Origin: JAXDJH01 sp034663635
Lineage (GTDB): Bacteria > Actinomycetota > CADDZG01 > WHSQ01
Assembly (NCBI GenBank): GCA_034663635.1
Contig: JAXDJH010000013.1
Coordinates: forward strand, 62,001 to 126,000
DNA length: 64,000 nucleotides
Direction of reading: 5' to 3'
The position numbers and the translations under genes are program-made. The notes below the pieces were generated by a model. The model saw nothing but the letters and a program-made list of their open reading frames with translations. It made no database searches and was not told the DNA's origin. Numbering within the stretch: position 1 is the first letter of the stretch; every line of letters starts with the position of its first letter. Positions 49,644-58,425 of this stretch are shown one piece after another.

Positions 49644-50937
49644 CTCCTTCGAGCGGCGCTTGCAAGAAGAGATGCATCGATCCACCGAGCGGTTGTCCCT
49701 TCCGCCCGCTCCCGACGTCCGTCGACGAGTGCGCGTCCGTCAAGCGTTCACGGTTCTAGCGGCCATAGTGGCCCTGGGCGCGATCGGCGTCGCGGGGGCC
49801 GCGACGGTCGACGCGTTCCGAGATAAGCCGTCCGGCGAGCTCGGCCCCGCGGGTGGAGATGATGCAACGCCGGGCGGGAGGGGCTCGGGCGGAACGTTCC
49901 CTTGCGAAACCGTCGACACCGACTATCAATGCATCGCCGAAGGGTCGTATGACGGGGTCGCTTGGTCCATCGGCGTTCAGATGAACGACTTTCTTTGCAT
50001 GACTCAGTCGACGGAGTCGCCGACCCAGGGCGGGGTCGCAAGTGGAGAGGGGGCGGATACGGGCTGCATGGCCTATAGCCCCAACCGGGCCGAAGTCAAT
50101 TCGCTCGGCACGAACGATCCGGACGGCTACTTCGCTTCCGGTTACGTGGGAGCGAACATCTCTAGCGCGATCGTCGAAACCGAGTCGGGTGAGGGCATCG
50201 ACCTGCAGCTCTATCCGGCACCGTCGGGCTTCCCCATCAGCGATGTGAAGTTCTTCGCCGTCTTCCTGCCTCCCGACGCGACCGACATCGTCGGCTACAG
50301 CGCGACCGGCAACGAGGTCGACAGGCGGCCGACGGATCCGGGAAAGACCTCAAACGACAAACTCGATCCGGTCGTTCAGGACGCGCTGCGTAAGTACAAC
50401 GAGGGGTATCTCCCCGTCGAACGAGGCGAGATCGGGGGCTACCCGTGGATCCTTGAAGCGAGGCTGGGACTCCTGGACCTCCCGGGCGGAGAGATCCACG
50501 GAGACGATCTTTGTTCATCCGTCTCTGTCGGAACGGATGTCGGGATCGCCCGGGGGGAGGGCGGCCTCGGAGGAGGGGGCAACTGCTTCTCGGCGGATCC
50601 GTCGTCCGTGAGTTTCAATCCGATGTCTCTCGGCTACACGAGGTTGGGTTTCCAAGGTGACGGGATCCTCGTCGTGTTCGGCGCCATCACACCGGGTGTG
50701 GATCACCTCTTCGTCGAAGTCGACGGAGGCGGGAAGGAACAGGGTTACATCTCCGAAGTCCCCACTGAGCTGGAGACCAACCTGAGGCTGTTCACCGTGT
50801 TCATCGAAACTCAGGATGCGAACGGTCTGACCGGCAGGATCTCGACCTTCGACCGCGACGGTGCTGTGATCGACGATCTCGCTCTTTGCACTCCCCGAGT
50901 CCAAGTGGGGTTAGGAACCTGCCGTACTGACGTCTGA
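49636..50937 (+). CDS. single-pass membrane protein, possible partner of the sigma factor
   Basis: A 433-residue protein with a short cytosolic N-terminus (1-35, charged: FERRLQEEMHRSTERLSLPP), one TM segment (36-58, FTVLAAIVALGAIGVAGAAT), and a large extracellular beta-rich part with Cys pairs (FPCETVDTDYQCIAEGSYDG, NDFLCMTQSTESP). The translational coupling and the topology fit an anti-sigma factor or sensor for the preceding sigma factor, but the cytosolic part lacks a recognised anti-sigma domain, so this is inference. Confidence 0.7.
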   Translation: MTDSFERRLQEEMHRSTERLSLPPAPDVRRRVRVRQAFTVLAAIVALGAIGVAGAATVDAFRDKPSGELGPAGGDDATPGGRGSGGTFPCETVDTDYQCIAEGSYDGVAWSIGVQMNDFLCMTQSTESPTQGGVASGEGADTGCMAYSPNRAEVNSLGTNDPDGYFASGYVGANISSAIVETESGEGIDLQLYPAPSGFPISDVKFFAVFLPPDATDIVGYSATGNEVDRRPTDPGKTSNDKLDPVVQDALRKYNEGYLPVERGEIGGYPWILEARLGLLDLPGGEIHGDDLCSSVSVGTDVGIARGEGGLGGGGNCFSADPSSVSFNPMSLGYTRLGFQGDGILVVFGAITPGVDHLFVEVDGGGKEQGYISEVPTELETNLRLFTVFIETQDANGLTGRISTFDRDGAVIDDLALCTPRVQVGLGTCRTDV

Positions 50938-50960
50938 GACAAGCCCCCTATCCTGGCTCG

Positions 50961-51695
50961 ATGAGTCAGATCCCCTGGCGGCGATTCATCGCCATCGGCG
51001 ACAGCCTCACCGAGGGCGTCGGTGATCCAACCCCGGTCGGGCTCCGTGGGTGGGCCGATCGGCTCGCCGACGGCCTCAAACTCCTTGAGCCCGAACTCAT
51101 CTACGCGAATCTCGCTCGGCGGGGGCTCACTACTCGTGAGGTGATCGACACTCAGCTCGCGCGCGCTATCGAGCTCAAGCCGGATCTCACCATGGCGACT
51201 GTGGGGATGAACGATCTCATCCGGCCCACGTTCGACGAGTCCGTCTACGAGACCGATCTGGATGAACTGGTCGGAGCGCTTTCCGCAACCGGTGCAACGG
51301 TGATGATGGGAACTTACGGCGACATCACTAAGGTCCTGCGCGTCTCCGCCCGCGTGAAAATCTCACTCGAAGAGAGGATGCTTCGCGCCAACGAGGTGAT
51401 CCGCCTCGTCGCCGCCCGGCACGAAGCTCCGATGGTCGAAGCGCGGGGAATGCCCGATTCGAGCGATGCGCGCTCCTACAGCGTCGACAGGCTCCACCCC
51501 GGCCCCCGCGGACATCTGCTCATCGCACGCGCCTACGCGGACCTCCTCTCAGGCATCGCCGGCACGAAGATCGAGTTACCCGACCCCGACGAAGGACGAG
51601 TCGGAGCGGGCAAGTTCACCCAAGCGCGCTGGATCGCCAGACAAGTCACACCGGGGCAGATAGCTCGCTACGTGGTCCGCTCCCGACTCGGCTGA
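50961..51695 (+). CDS. SGNH/GDSL-family hydrolase
   Basis: A 244-residue cytosolic enzyme. FIAIGDSLTEGVGD holds the catalytic Ser15 (block I), NLARRGLT the Gly of block II, VGMNDLIRP the Asn of block III, and SVDRLHPGPRGHLLIARAY the Asp-His pair of block V. All four SGNH residues are present. Such enzymes deacylate carbohydrates, lipids or peptidoglycan. The 35-residue tail after the domain is basic (RWIARQVTPGQIARYVVRSR). Confidence 0.87.
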   Translation: MSQIPWRRFIAIGDSLTEGVGDPTPVGLRGWADRLADGLKLLEPELIYANLARRGLTTREVIDTQLARAIELKPDLTMATVGMNDLIRPTFDESVYETDLDELVGALSATGATVMMGTYGDITKVLRVSARVKISLEERMLRANEVIRLVAARHEAPMVEARGMPDSSDARSYSVDRLHPGPRGHLLIARAYADLLSGIAGTKIELPDPDEGRVGAGKFTQARWIARQVTPGQIARYVVRSRLG

Positions 51696-51765
51696 AAGCC
51701 CTTGTGGCCTCCCCGTAGCCGGGGGGACGATGGACCTTCGGATCCGACGGGGAGGGAGGGCATCG

Positions 51766-52086
51766 ATGCCCAAGTACATGTGGAAGGTCGCTTACTCGCA
51801 GTCTGGCCTTAAAGGTGTGCTCAAGGAAGGCGGCACCGGCCGACGCGAAGCGATCGAGAAGCTCGCCGCCAATCTCGGTGGACAGATCGAGTCCTTCTAT
51901 TACGCGTTCGGCGAGGACGACGCTTACATAATCGCGGACTTCCCGAGCGATGTGGATGTCGCAGCCGTTTCGATGAACGTCGGTGCCGTCGGTGCCGCGA
52001 GGGTGCAGACGATCCCACTGCTTTCTCCGGAAGAGATCGACCAAGCCGCAAAGCGATCGATCGAGTACAGGCCTCCCGGCGCGTAA
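51766..52086 (+). CDS. GYD-domain protein
   Basis: A 106-residue protein, start at ATG 51766 behind GGGAGGGAGGG. MPKYMWKVAYSQSGLKGVLK, GTGRREAIEKLAANLGGQIE, SFYYAFGEDDAYIIADFPSD and DVAAVSMNVGAVGAARVQTI match the GYD domain (Pfam PF08734), a small ferredoxin-like fold of unknown role. It is convergent with the MFS gene, nine bases apart. Confidence 0.85.
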   Translation: MPKYMWKVAYSQSGLKGVLKEGGTGRREAIEKLAANLGGQIESFYYAFGEDDAYIIADFPSDVDVAAVSMNVGAVGAARVQTIPLLSPEEIDQAAKRSIEYRPPGA

Positions 52087-52095
52087 ACCGAAGAT

Positions 52096-53361
52096 CTAAG
52101 TCGCGGCCTCCGCGACCACGTCCTCTTCCTGCATGGCCACGCGCGCGTCCGTCGGCTGTGGCAAACGCGTGAGCCCGAATCCGCATGTGAGCAGCGTTGC
52201 GGCTCCACCCAATGCGAGAGCGGCTCGCGGGTCGATCGCTTCCGCGACCCATCCCACTATCGGCGCGCCGATCGGGGTCGAGCCCAGGAACAGAACGAAA
52301 TAGAGCGCCATGACGCGCCCGCGCATCGCGTCGCTGGACGTGAGCTGCAGGGTCGAGTTCATGGTCGAGAGAAAAGCCATAGATGACGCCCCCAGCGGGA
52401 CCATCAGCAACAAGGTGAGCCACAGAGAAGGCGCGGCTGCTACCAACAGGGTGAAGACACCGAGCGACATCCCCGCGATCCCCAGTACTCGCTGAACGGG
52501 CTGGCCAAGCATCGCCGTCCCCATAGACCCGGCGAACATCCCGATACCTAGCACGGCCCCCAGCAACCCCAAGGTCTGAGCATCTCCGTTGAATGTGTCC
52601 TTCGCGAGGAGAGGCAGGATGACGTGGAAGTTGTATTCGAGCGTTCCCACGATCGCCATAACTATCAATAGGCGTTTGAGGATCGGGGTTGACCGAACGT
52701 AGCGAAGTCCTTCGCGCACTTGCCCTTTAGCGCGCTCCGAGATCGGGGTGGGGCGCAACTCGCTACGGTTCATCGCCAGCAACGCGAGCGTGACAGGGAT
52801 GAACGTGGCCGCGTTGAGAAGGAAACAGGGGCCCACCCCTACTCCATCGATCATGAAGCCACCGACCGCGGGACCAAGGACGCGTGCCGTCGTGAAGGTC
52901 GCCGTATTCAGGCTCACTGCGTTGGGAAGCTTCTCCCGCCCAACCATCTCGAGCGTGAACGTTTGACGCGCGGGGTTGTCGATCGCCACAACCACTCCAA
53001 GGAGGAACGCGATGACGATCACGACCCACAGTGAGGCCGCCCCCGCGATCGTGATGATCCCCAAGAGCAAAGAGAAGAACGCTGATGCCACATTCGTGAA
53101 CATCAGCAGCTTGCGTTTGTCGAGACGATCGGCGAGCGTCCCCGCCCACGCGCCGAAGACGAGGACCGGTGTCCACTGAAGGGCGGTGACGAGCCCCAAT
53201 CCGACCCCGCTGCCGGTGAGCTGAAGAACGAGCCAGGCCTGGGCGACCCATTGGACCCAGGTCCCGGTCCACGAGATCACCTGTCCGATGAAGAACAGGC
53301 GGTAGTTACGGACACGCAGCGATTCGAATGTCCGAGCCACATTGAGCGCCATGCGCCCCAT
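52096..53361 (-). CDS. MFS transporter (EntS-like exporter)
   Basis: A 421-residue inner-membrane protein with twelve predicted TM segments. NYRLFFIGQVISWTGTWVQW, WVAQAWLVLQLTGSGVGLGL and GAWAGTLADRLDKRKLLMFT (the MFS loop 2-3 motif) are typical of the enterobactin-exporter-like branch; DNPARQTFTLEMVGREKLPN is a further hallmark. It exports small molecules using the proton gradient. A second in-frame ATG three codons in could be the start. No siderophore genes are nearby. Confidence 0.88.
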   Translation of the reverse strand: MGRMALNVARTFESLRVRNYRLFFIGQVISWTGTWVQWVAQAWLVLQLTGSGVGLGLVTALQWTPVLVFGAWAGTLADRLDKRKLLMFTNVASAFFSLLLGIITIAGAASLWVVIVIAFLLGVVVAIDNPARQTFTLEMVGREKLPNAVSLNTATFTTARVLGPAVGGFMIDGVGVGPCFLLNAATFIPVTLALLAMNRSELRPTPISERAKGQVREGLRYVRSTPILKRLLIVMAIVGTLEYNFHVILPLLAKDTFNGDAQTLGLLGAVLGIGMFAGSMGTAMLGQPVQRVLGIAGMSLGVFTLLVAAAPSLWLTLLLMVPLGASSMAFLSTMNSTLQLTSSDAMRGRVMALYFVLFLGSTPIGAPIVGWVAEAIDPRAALALGGAATLLTCGFGLTRLPQPTDARVAMQEEDVVAEAAT

Positions 53362-53491
53362 TTTCGGCCAACAGCACCCCGCCCCGCGCCAGCGGGAACC
53401 CCTGGGGCTCGGACCGTGTAGTTGTGGTGAGAACGGGATGGACCCGCGCAGCGTCTAGAGGGATGTCACGCGCAGATCCAGGGAGGCACTG

Positions 53492-54709
53492 ATGAGGCAA
53501 TTACGGCTCGCCGGCATTTTCATGACTGCATTTCTGATGGCTTCCTGCGGCCACACCGCCCTCGACGGCCCCAAGATGGCGGACGGCGGGCTCCTCTTCG
53601 TCGAGGACGGCGATCGACTCACGGCTTTCGATCCAGCGTCGGGAACGAGCACTTGGTCGGCTCCAGATGTCCTGATGGCACCGGGCCTCGGGCGCGGCTT
53701 CCGACTCGCTCCCACCTCGGGTTCGCCGCGGCTCATCGCGCTAGATCCCACTTCCGGCGGAGAGGTTGCGGCCATGGGTGTGCCCAACGGGCTGACCCTT
53801 CGCGTCGCTTCTTCAACCGGACGGTCGGTTGCTCTCGTATCGGGTGGCGAGTCGTCCGTCTACGACCCCGTGGCGCGCGATCACACGACGATCGTTGTGG
53901 CGAAGCCCGACGAAGGGACGATGAAGCGCTTCGAGCTGAAGGGAAACTTCGAGCCGGAGGCGTTCTCGACCGACGACAGCAAGCTCTACATGATCGAGTA
54001 CGTCAACGATGACATGACGCGTTACCGCGTCAGGATGATGCGCATCCATTCGGGCGACGTGCTACCCATCGGCCGTCTCACAAAAGCAGCGCCCGACATC
54101 ATGCGCGGCATCGGTCGCACTCAGGTGTATTCGCCCGATGCAAGCGTTCTCTACACCCTCTACACGAAACAGCCCCCGAACACCGCACACCGTGACGCGT
54201 CCGACATCATCAACAAGCATCAGGTTCACGCGTTCGTACACGTCCTCAACCTCGACGAGGACTGGGCCCACTGCATCGACCTTCCGATGCCGTTCGGACT
54301 GGACACCGATCCGGCCACCTTGCTCACGATCTCGCCCGACGGAAGTTGGCTCTATGCCGGCGACGGCCGACGCATCGCGGTGATCGACACCTACGAGCAA
54401 GCGGTCTCGAACCTCCAGAAGACCGACGAGGTGAGCGGCTCGGCGAAGGCGCTCGTCGGTCCCGATGAACGTCTTTATGTCGGTGACGGCTCGAAGATCG
54501 AGATCTTCGACGGAGGCACCCTGGATCCCATAGGGACCTTCGAGGTGCCGGCCGGAATCGGTGCTCTTGGCATGAGCACAGACGGGCTCCGTCTGTTCGT
54601 CGGCGGAGAGCACCAGGTCTTCGTGATCGACAGCAAGACCGGAGCCGAGCTGACCTCGATGAGAGCCCCTGGAGCGGATCGCATCCTGTTCACTGCCGCT
54701 CGCGACTAG
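53492..54709 (+). CDS. lipoprotein with beta-propeller-like repeats
   Basis: A 405-residue protein with a lipoprotein leader (IFMTAFLMASCGHTAL, Cys predicted as lipidated) and repeated beta units: GGLLFVEDGDRLTAFDPASG, LLTISPDGSWLYAGDGRRIA, LVGPDERLYVGDGSKIEIFD and LGMSTDGLRLFVGGEHQVF. These are YVTN/PQQ-like propeller blades. It probably binds a partner or polymer at the cell surface. GGAGGCACTG precedes the ATG. Confidence 0.78.
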   Translation: MRQLRLAGIFMTAFLMASCGHTALDGPKMADGGLLFVEDGDRLTAFDPASGTSTWSAPDVLMAPGLGRGFRLAPTSGSPRLIALDPTSGGEVAAMGVPNGLTLRVASSTGRSVALVSGGESSVYDPVARDHTTIVVAKPDEGTMKRFELKGNFEPEAFSTDDSKLYMIEYVNDDMTRYRVRMMRIHSGDVLPIGRLTKAAPDIMRGIGRTQVYSPDASVLYTLYTKQPPNTAHRDASDIINKHQVHAFVHVLNLDEDWAHCIDLPMPFGLDTDPATLLTISPDGSWLYAGDGRRIAVIDTYEQAVSNLQKTDEVSGSAKALVGPDERLYVGDGSKIEIFDGGTLDPIGTFEVPAGIGALGMSTDGLRLFVGGEHQVFVIDSKTGAELTSMRAPGADRILFTAARD

Positions 54710-54720
54710 AGTCTCGGGCC

Positions 54721-55773
54721 ATGCCCGAGATCCCAGCCGGAATGCGCGCGGTTCGATTCAATGCCGCCGACCGCAAGCTCAAGCTGACCGAAGTCCCGGT
54801 CCCCGAACTGGAGCCGCATGAGGTGCTCGTCAAAGTCCGGGCCTGCGGCATCTGTCTGTCCGACGTCCATCTCATCGACGGCGGGATCCCCCCTGTGAAG
54901 GACGAGGTCACGCTGGGCCACGAAGCATCCGGTGACATCGTCGCCATGGGCAGCGAGGTCCCTGGATGGGAGCCCGGCCAGTACGTGGTGATGGCCGGAG
55001 GCAAGCCGTGCGGCAAGTGCGATCGCTGCAAGGTCGGGCTCCTCGACGATTGCCGCAACTTCATGCTCTTGGGTTTCCACTACGACGGCGCCTGGGCCGA
55101 CTACGTCGCCGTCCCCTACTACGCGTGCGCGCCGGTTCCGGATTCGATCCCAGCCGAGCAGGCTGCGATCCTGGCCGATGCGGTCGCGACGCCGTACGCG
55201 GCCCTCGTGGAGAGGGCGGGCCTCAAACCGTCGGAGAGCGTTGGACTGTGGGGCATCGGCGGTCTCGGCACTCACGCGGTGCAGATCGCTCGCATGGTCG
55301 GAGCAGGTCTCGTGGTCGCGGTGGATCCGCTTCCCAGTGCGAGGGAACGCGCTCTCACCGTCGGCGCGGACGTGGCTCTCGACCCGACTTCCCAGGACGT
55401 GCGAGGAGAGATCTCGAAACTGACGGGCGGGATGATGCTCGACGTCGCGGTCGACCTCGTCGGAGCCAACGCTGTGATCTCGCAGTGCGTGAGCTGCCTC
55501 GGTCGCGGGGGCCGGGCGGTGATGGTGGGGCTGTCGCTCGAGCCACTCCAGCTCGAGCCCAGTTTGCTATTTGGCATCCAGTCACATGGAGTGCTGGGGC
55601 ACCTCGGCTACAACAAACGCCACCTCGAACAACTCGTCCGCCTTCTAGCGGGCGGCCGGCTCGACCTCGAGTCCTCGATCTCGGACATCATGCCGTTGGA
55701 GGACACACCCAAGGGAGTCGAGCGACTCGCCAGCAAAGACGGGGATCCCGTCAGGCTGATAGTTAAGCCGTAG
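54721..55773 (+). CDS. zinc-dependent alcohol dehydrogenase (MDR family)
   Basis: A 350-residue medium-chain dehydrogenase. VRACGICLSDVHLIDG gives Cys42 (catalytic zinc), LGHEASGD His67/Glu68, and KPCGKCDRCKVGLLDDC the four structural-zinc cysteines. GLWGIGGLGTHAVQIARMVG is the Rossmann motif for NAD(P). The start is 12 bases from the upstream propeller gene stop. The substrate is an alcohol or aldehyde of unknown type. Confidence 0.9.
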   Translation: MPEIPAGMRAVRFNAADRKLKLTEVPVPELEPHEVLVKVRACGICLSDVHLIDGGIPPVKDEVTLGHEASGDIVAMGSEVPGWEPGQYVVMAGGKPCGKCDRCKVGLLDDCRNFMLLGFHYDGAWADYVAVPYYACAPVPDSIPAEQAAILADAVATPYAALVERAGLKPSESVGLWGIGGLGTHAVQIARMVGAGLVVAVDPLPSARERALTVGADVALDPTSQDVRGEISKLTGGMMLDVAVDLVGANAVISQCVSCLGRGGRAVMVGLSLEPLQLEPSLLFGIQSHGVLGHLGYNKRHLEQLVRLLAGGRLDLESSISDIMPLEDTPKGVERLASKDGDPVRLIVKP

Positions 55774-56656
55774 CTTCGGTTAGATCCAGCACCGTCGGGA
55801 GCCAACGAGAGATCTCTCCCGCAACCCGCAACGGGTCTTCGAGGTGCGGAGCATGACCGGCCCCGTCGAGGATCCTGATGTCCCAATCGGAACGCAGGCC
55901 CGCAACCGCGAGCGCAGCAGCGAGAGGGATCAACCGATCGTGCTCGCCGTGGATCATCAGCGTGGGTGTGGTGATCGCTTTGATCGCCTCGTAGTGCCGC
56001 TCGTCGAGCGTGTTCGTGTCCATGAGCGACCGGGCCGCTTCGACCAGCGCTCGATTGGCCCAATGCATCTCGCGCCGCTCGACCTGAAGCTGGACGTGAG
56101 CCGCGACGATTTCGGGGGCGACGCGTGCGACGTCGTAGCAAGACAGCGCCATGCCGGTCCGTACCGTTTCCTCGGGACTCATACGCTCGACGAACGCCTG
56201 AACGAGATCTTCACCGTTGGGATCCGCATAGGTCGTGAAAGTCATTTCAACGACTGGATCGATCGGCGTTCCCTCCGGGTACGGAACCGCGGAGTCCACC
56301 AGCACCAGAGCCGCAACGCGATCGGGACGCTGGGCAGTCTCGAACGTGGAGATCATGGCTCCCATCGAGTTGCCGACGAGAACGGCCGGTTCACCAACGA
56401 CTTCATCGAGGAACCGATCGAGAAGCGTCACGTTCTCGGATATCGAGCACCCCCGCGTTGCGGTCAATGGGGTGCGCCCGAAACCCGCCAGGTCCAGGGC
56501 GCGAACTTGCCCGACCTTCGCTAGTTCGGGACCGACGCCGAGCCAGTTCTCGCTCGAGCCGCCGAGGCCGTGAACGAGAACGATGGGCGGGCCCTCGCCG
56601 CCGTAGTCGACGAAGTGGACGGGGCCGTCCAGGTCGATGGTCTGTTCGATCCTCAC
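55763..56656 (-). CDS. alpha/beta hydrolase
   Basis: A 297-residue cytosolic enzyme starting with GTG. PPIVLVHGLGGSSENW is the oxyanion loop, AVLVGNSMGAMIS has the nucleophile Ser97, MIHGEHDRLIPL the acid and LDGAGHAPHLEDPLRVA the His. It lies 35 bases downstream of the MaoC-like gene and overlaps the alcohol dehydrogenase stop by 11 bases. Its setting within acyl/lipid genes suggests an ester substrate or a ring-cleavage product (C-C hydrolase type). Confidence 0.87.
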   Translation of the reverse strand: MRIEQTIDLDGPVHFVDYGGEGPPIVLVHGLGGSSENWLGVGPELAKVGQVRALDLAGFGRTPLTATRGCSISENVTLLDRFLDEVVGEPAVLVGNSMGAMISTFETAQRPDRVAALVLVDSAVPYPEGTPIDPVVEMTFTTYADPNGEDLVQAFVERMSPEETVRTGMALSCYDVARVAPEIVAAHVQLQVERREMHWANRALVEAARSLMDTNTLDERHYEAIKAITTPTLMIHGEHDRLIPLAAALAVAGLRSDWDIRILDGAGHAPHLEDPLRVAGEISRWLPTVLDLTEATA

Positions 56657-56691
56657 GCCCGAGTATTCCTTCCGGCCGGAGCTATCCCTGC

Positions 56692-57141
56692 TCAGAAGAC
56701 CATGTACAGGACCTCACCCACGAACGCGGGCTTGTCCTGACCCTTTATCTCCATCTCGATGCCGAGCTTGTAGAGCAAGCCATCTCCCTTGCGCTGCGAC
56801 TCGAGCAGCTTGCCCTTGATGCGAACCTCAGAGTCGGATGGGACGGGGGCCGTGAAGCGAACGCGATCGGTCCCATAGTTGAGACCCATGCGAGCGTCCT
56901 TCACGATCAGGACCTCGCCCAAAAGCGCGGGCAGAAGCGAGATGGACAGGTAGCCGTGCGCGACGGTCGTTCCGAATGGGCCCTGTTTGGCGAGTTCCGG
57001 GTCGACGTGGATCCACTGGTGGTCACCGGTTGCGTCGGCAAAAAGGTCGATGTGCTTCTGCTCGACGCGGTGCCATTCCCCCACACCTAGGTCGGTCTCG
57101 GGGGCGTTCTCGATCTCTTCGATCGTCATCTCAACTGCCAT
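56692..57141 (-). CDS. MaoC-family (hotdog) dehydratase
   Basis: A 149-residue protein, start at ATG 57141 behind AAGGGAGGAATCC. HIDLFADATGDHQWIHVDPE is the hydratase-2 motif with the catalytic Asp and His, followed by GPFGTTVAHGYLSISLLPAL; NYGTDRVRFTAPVPSDSEVR is the second strand block. MaoC-type enzymes hydrate trans-2-enoyl-CoA. Together with the other genes in this region it suits beta-oxidation-like steps. Confidence 0.88.
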   Translation of the reverse strand: MAVEMTIEEIENAPETDLGVGEWHRVEQKHIDLFADATGDHQWIHVDPELAKQGPFGTTVAHGYLSISLLPALLGEVLIVKDARMGLNYGTDRVRFTAPVPSDSEVRIKGKLLESQRKGDGLLYKLGIEMEIKGQDKPAFVGEVLYMVF

Positions 57142-57197
57142 GGATTCCTCCCTTGTCGCACGTCCGCTCGGCGAATCTATCCCCGTAAGGTGCTGCC

Positions 57198-57941
57198 ATG
57201 TCTGAGAAGCCACTCCTCTACTGGGATCTAGCCGACTGGTGGCAATTGCTCACGCCTCCTTCGGAATACGAAGAAGAGGCGGCCTTTTACAGGCGGACGC
57301 TCATCGAAGAATCCACAACGAAACCTCGTGACGTTCTGGAGCTTGGATCGGGCGGAGGCAACAACGCCTCTCACATGAAGAAGGAATTCTCACTCACGCT
57401 CGTCGACCTTTCACCGCGCATGCTGGCAGTGAGCAAGGAGCTGAATCCAGAGCTCGAACACCTCGAAGGCGACATGCGAGAGGTAAGACTCGGGCGGGAG
57501 TTCGACGCCGTGTTCGTGCACGACGCGATCGACTACATGACCTCGTTGGATGACATCCGGGCCGCGGCGGAGACCATCTACGTGCACACGCGACCCGACG
57601 GAGTCGCGCTGATCTGTCCCGACCACATCAGAGAGAACTTCGAAGTGGGCACGGACCACGGCGGCAACGACGGCGAGGGCCGGTCGCTCCGCTACCTGCA
57701 GTGGTGGTGGGACCCGGACCCCTCCGATCACACCTACATCACAGACTTCGCCTATCTCCTGCGAGAGGGAGACGGAGACGTCGAGGTGGTGAAGGACCGC
57801 CACTTCAACGGCCTCTTCAGCGAAAGCGAGTGGCTCGGGGTCTTGTCGGACGTCGGGTTCGAAGCGAAGCTCATCCCATTCGTGCACTCGGAGGTCCCGG
57901 TCGGAGCGGTCCTCTTCGTGGCCAAGAAACCACTCGTTTAG
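57198..57941 (+). CDS. class I SAM-dependent methyltransferase
   Basis: A 247-residue protein with the SAM-binding motif VLELGSGGGNNASHMKKEF (about 47-65), LTLVDLSPRMLAVSKELNPE (acidic loop) and FDAVFVHDAIDYM (motif III/IV region). The conserved WWDPDPSDHTYITDFAYLLR in the second half may bind the acceptor. The substrate is unknown. It starts a three-gene plus-strand group with the thioesterase and SDR. Confidence 0.87.
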   Translation: MSEKPLLYWDLADWWQLLTPPSEYEEEAAFYRRTLIEESTTKPRDVLELGSGGGNNASHMKKEFSLTLVDLSPRMLAVSKELNPELEHLEGDMREVRLGREFDAVFVHDAIDYMTSLDDIRAAAETIYVHTRPDGVALICPDHIRENFEVGTDHGGNDGEGRSLRYLQWWWDPDPSDHTYITDFAYLLREGDGDVEVVKDRHFNGLFSESEWLGVLSDVGFEAKLIPFVHSEVPVGAVLFVAKKPLV

Positions 57942-57951
57942 GTTCCGCTCC

Positions 57952-58425
57952 GTGACCGACTTCCAACCCGGCGAGCGTTATTACGAGGGCAAGAACTGGG
58001 ACCCCGGCAAGATCGAGGGCCCTTCGTTCTGGAAGACCCTCGATTACCGGCGAACCGTATGGGAGCCGGGCCATCAAGTCATCGAGTGGGAAGCGAAAGA
58101 GGATCACTCGTTTCCGTCGGCCAGCGGATACATCGTTCACGGTGGCATGGTCGCGACGGTGCTCGACACCGCCATGGGTGGAGCCTGCGCAACCCTGATG
58201 GATCTCAAACACTCGTTCCTGACCGCAGACCTGCGCGTTGAGTTCCTTCGTGCGACCCGCCCCGGCGTTCTTCGAGCCGAAGGTCACGTCGTCCGCCGTG
58301 CTCGTCGGGTCGTCTTCTGCTCCGCCGACCTCTACGACTTCGAGGGATCGCACCTGGCTACCGCACGCTGCACCCAGATAGTGCTCCCGTCGGAGCAAGG
58401 AGACAGAGGGGAGGTCGGAGGATGA
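57952..58425 (+). CDS. PaaI-type hotdog thioesterase
   Basis: A 157-residue protein with a GTG start. GYIVHGGMVATVLDTAMGGA is the PaaI-type core (HGG and the acidic Asp), followed by LTADLRVEFLRATRPGVLRA and AEGHVVRRARRVVFCSADL. Such enzymes hydrolyse acyl- or phenylacetyl-CoA. It overlaps the SDR start by four bases (ATGA) and lies 10 bases after the methyltransferase. Confidence 0.88.
   Translation: MTDFQPGERYYEGKNWDPGKIEGPSFWKTLDYRRTVWEPGHQVIEWEAKEDHSFPSASGYIVHGGMVATVLDTAMGGACATLMDLKHSFLTADLRVEFLRATRPGVLRAEGHVVRRARRVVFCSADLYDFEGSHLATARCTQIVLPSEQGDRGEVGG

Noticed and set aside
51711..51724. CCCCG/CGGGG hairpin after the SGNH hydrolase
   Set aside because: The stem is only five base pairs with no T-run and sits just before the ribosome site of the GYD gene, so it was not called a terminator.
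53455..53800. Minus-strand frame upstream of the MFS gene
   Set aside because: The plus strand carries a lipoprotein leader with a GGAGG site; the minus frame has no support.
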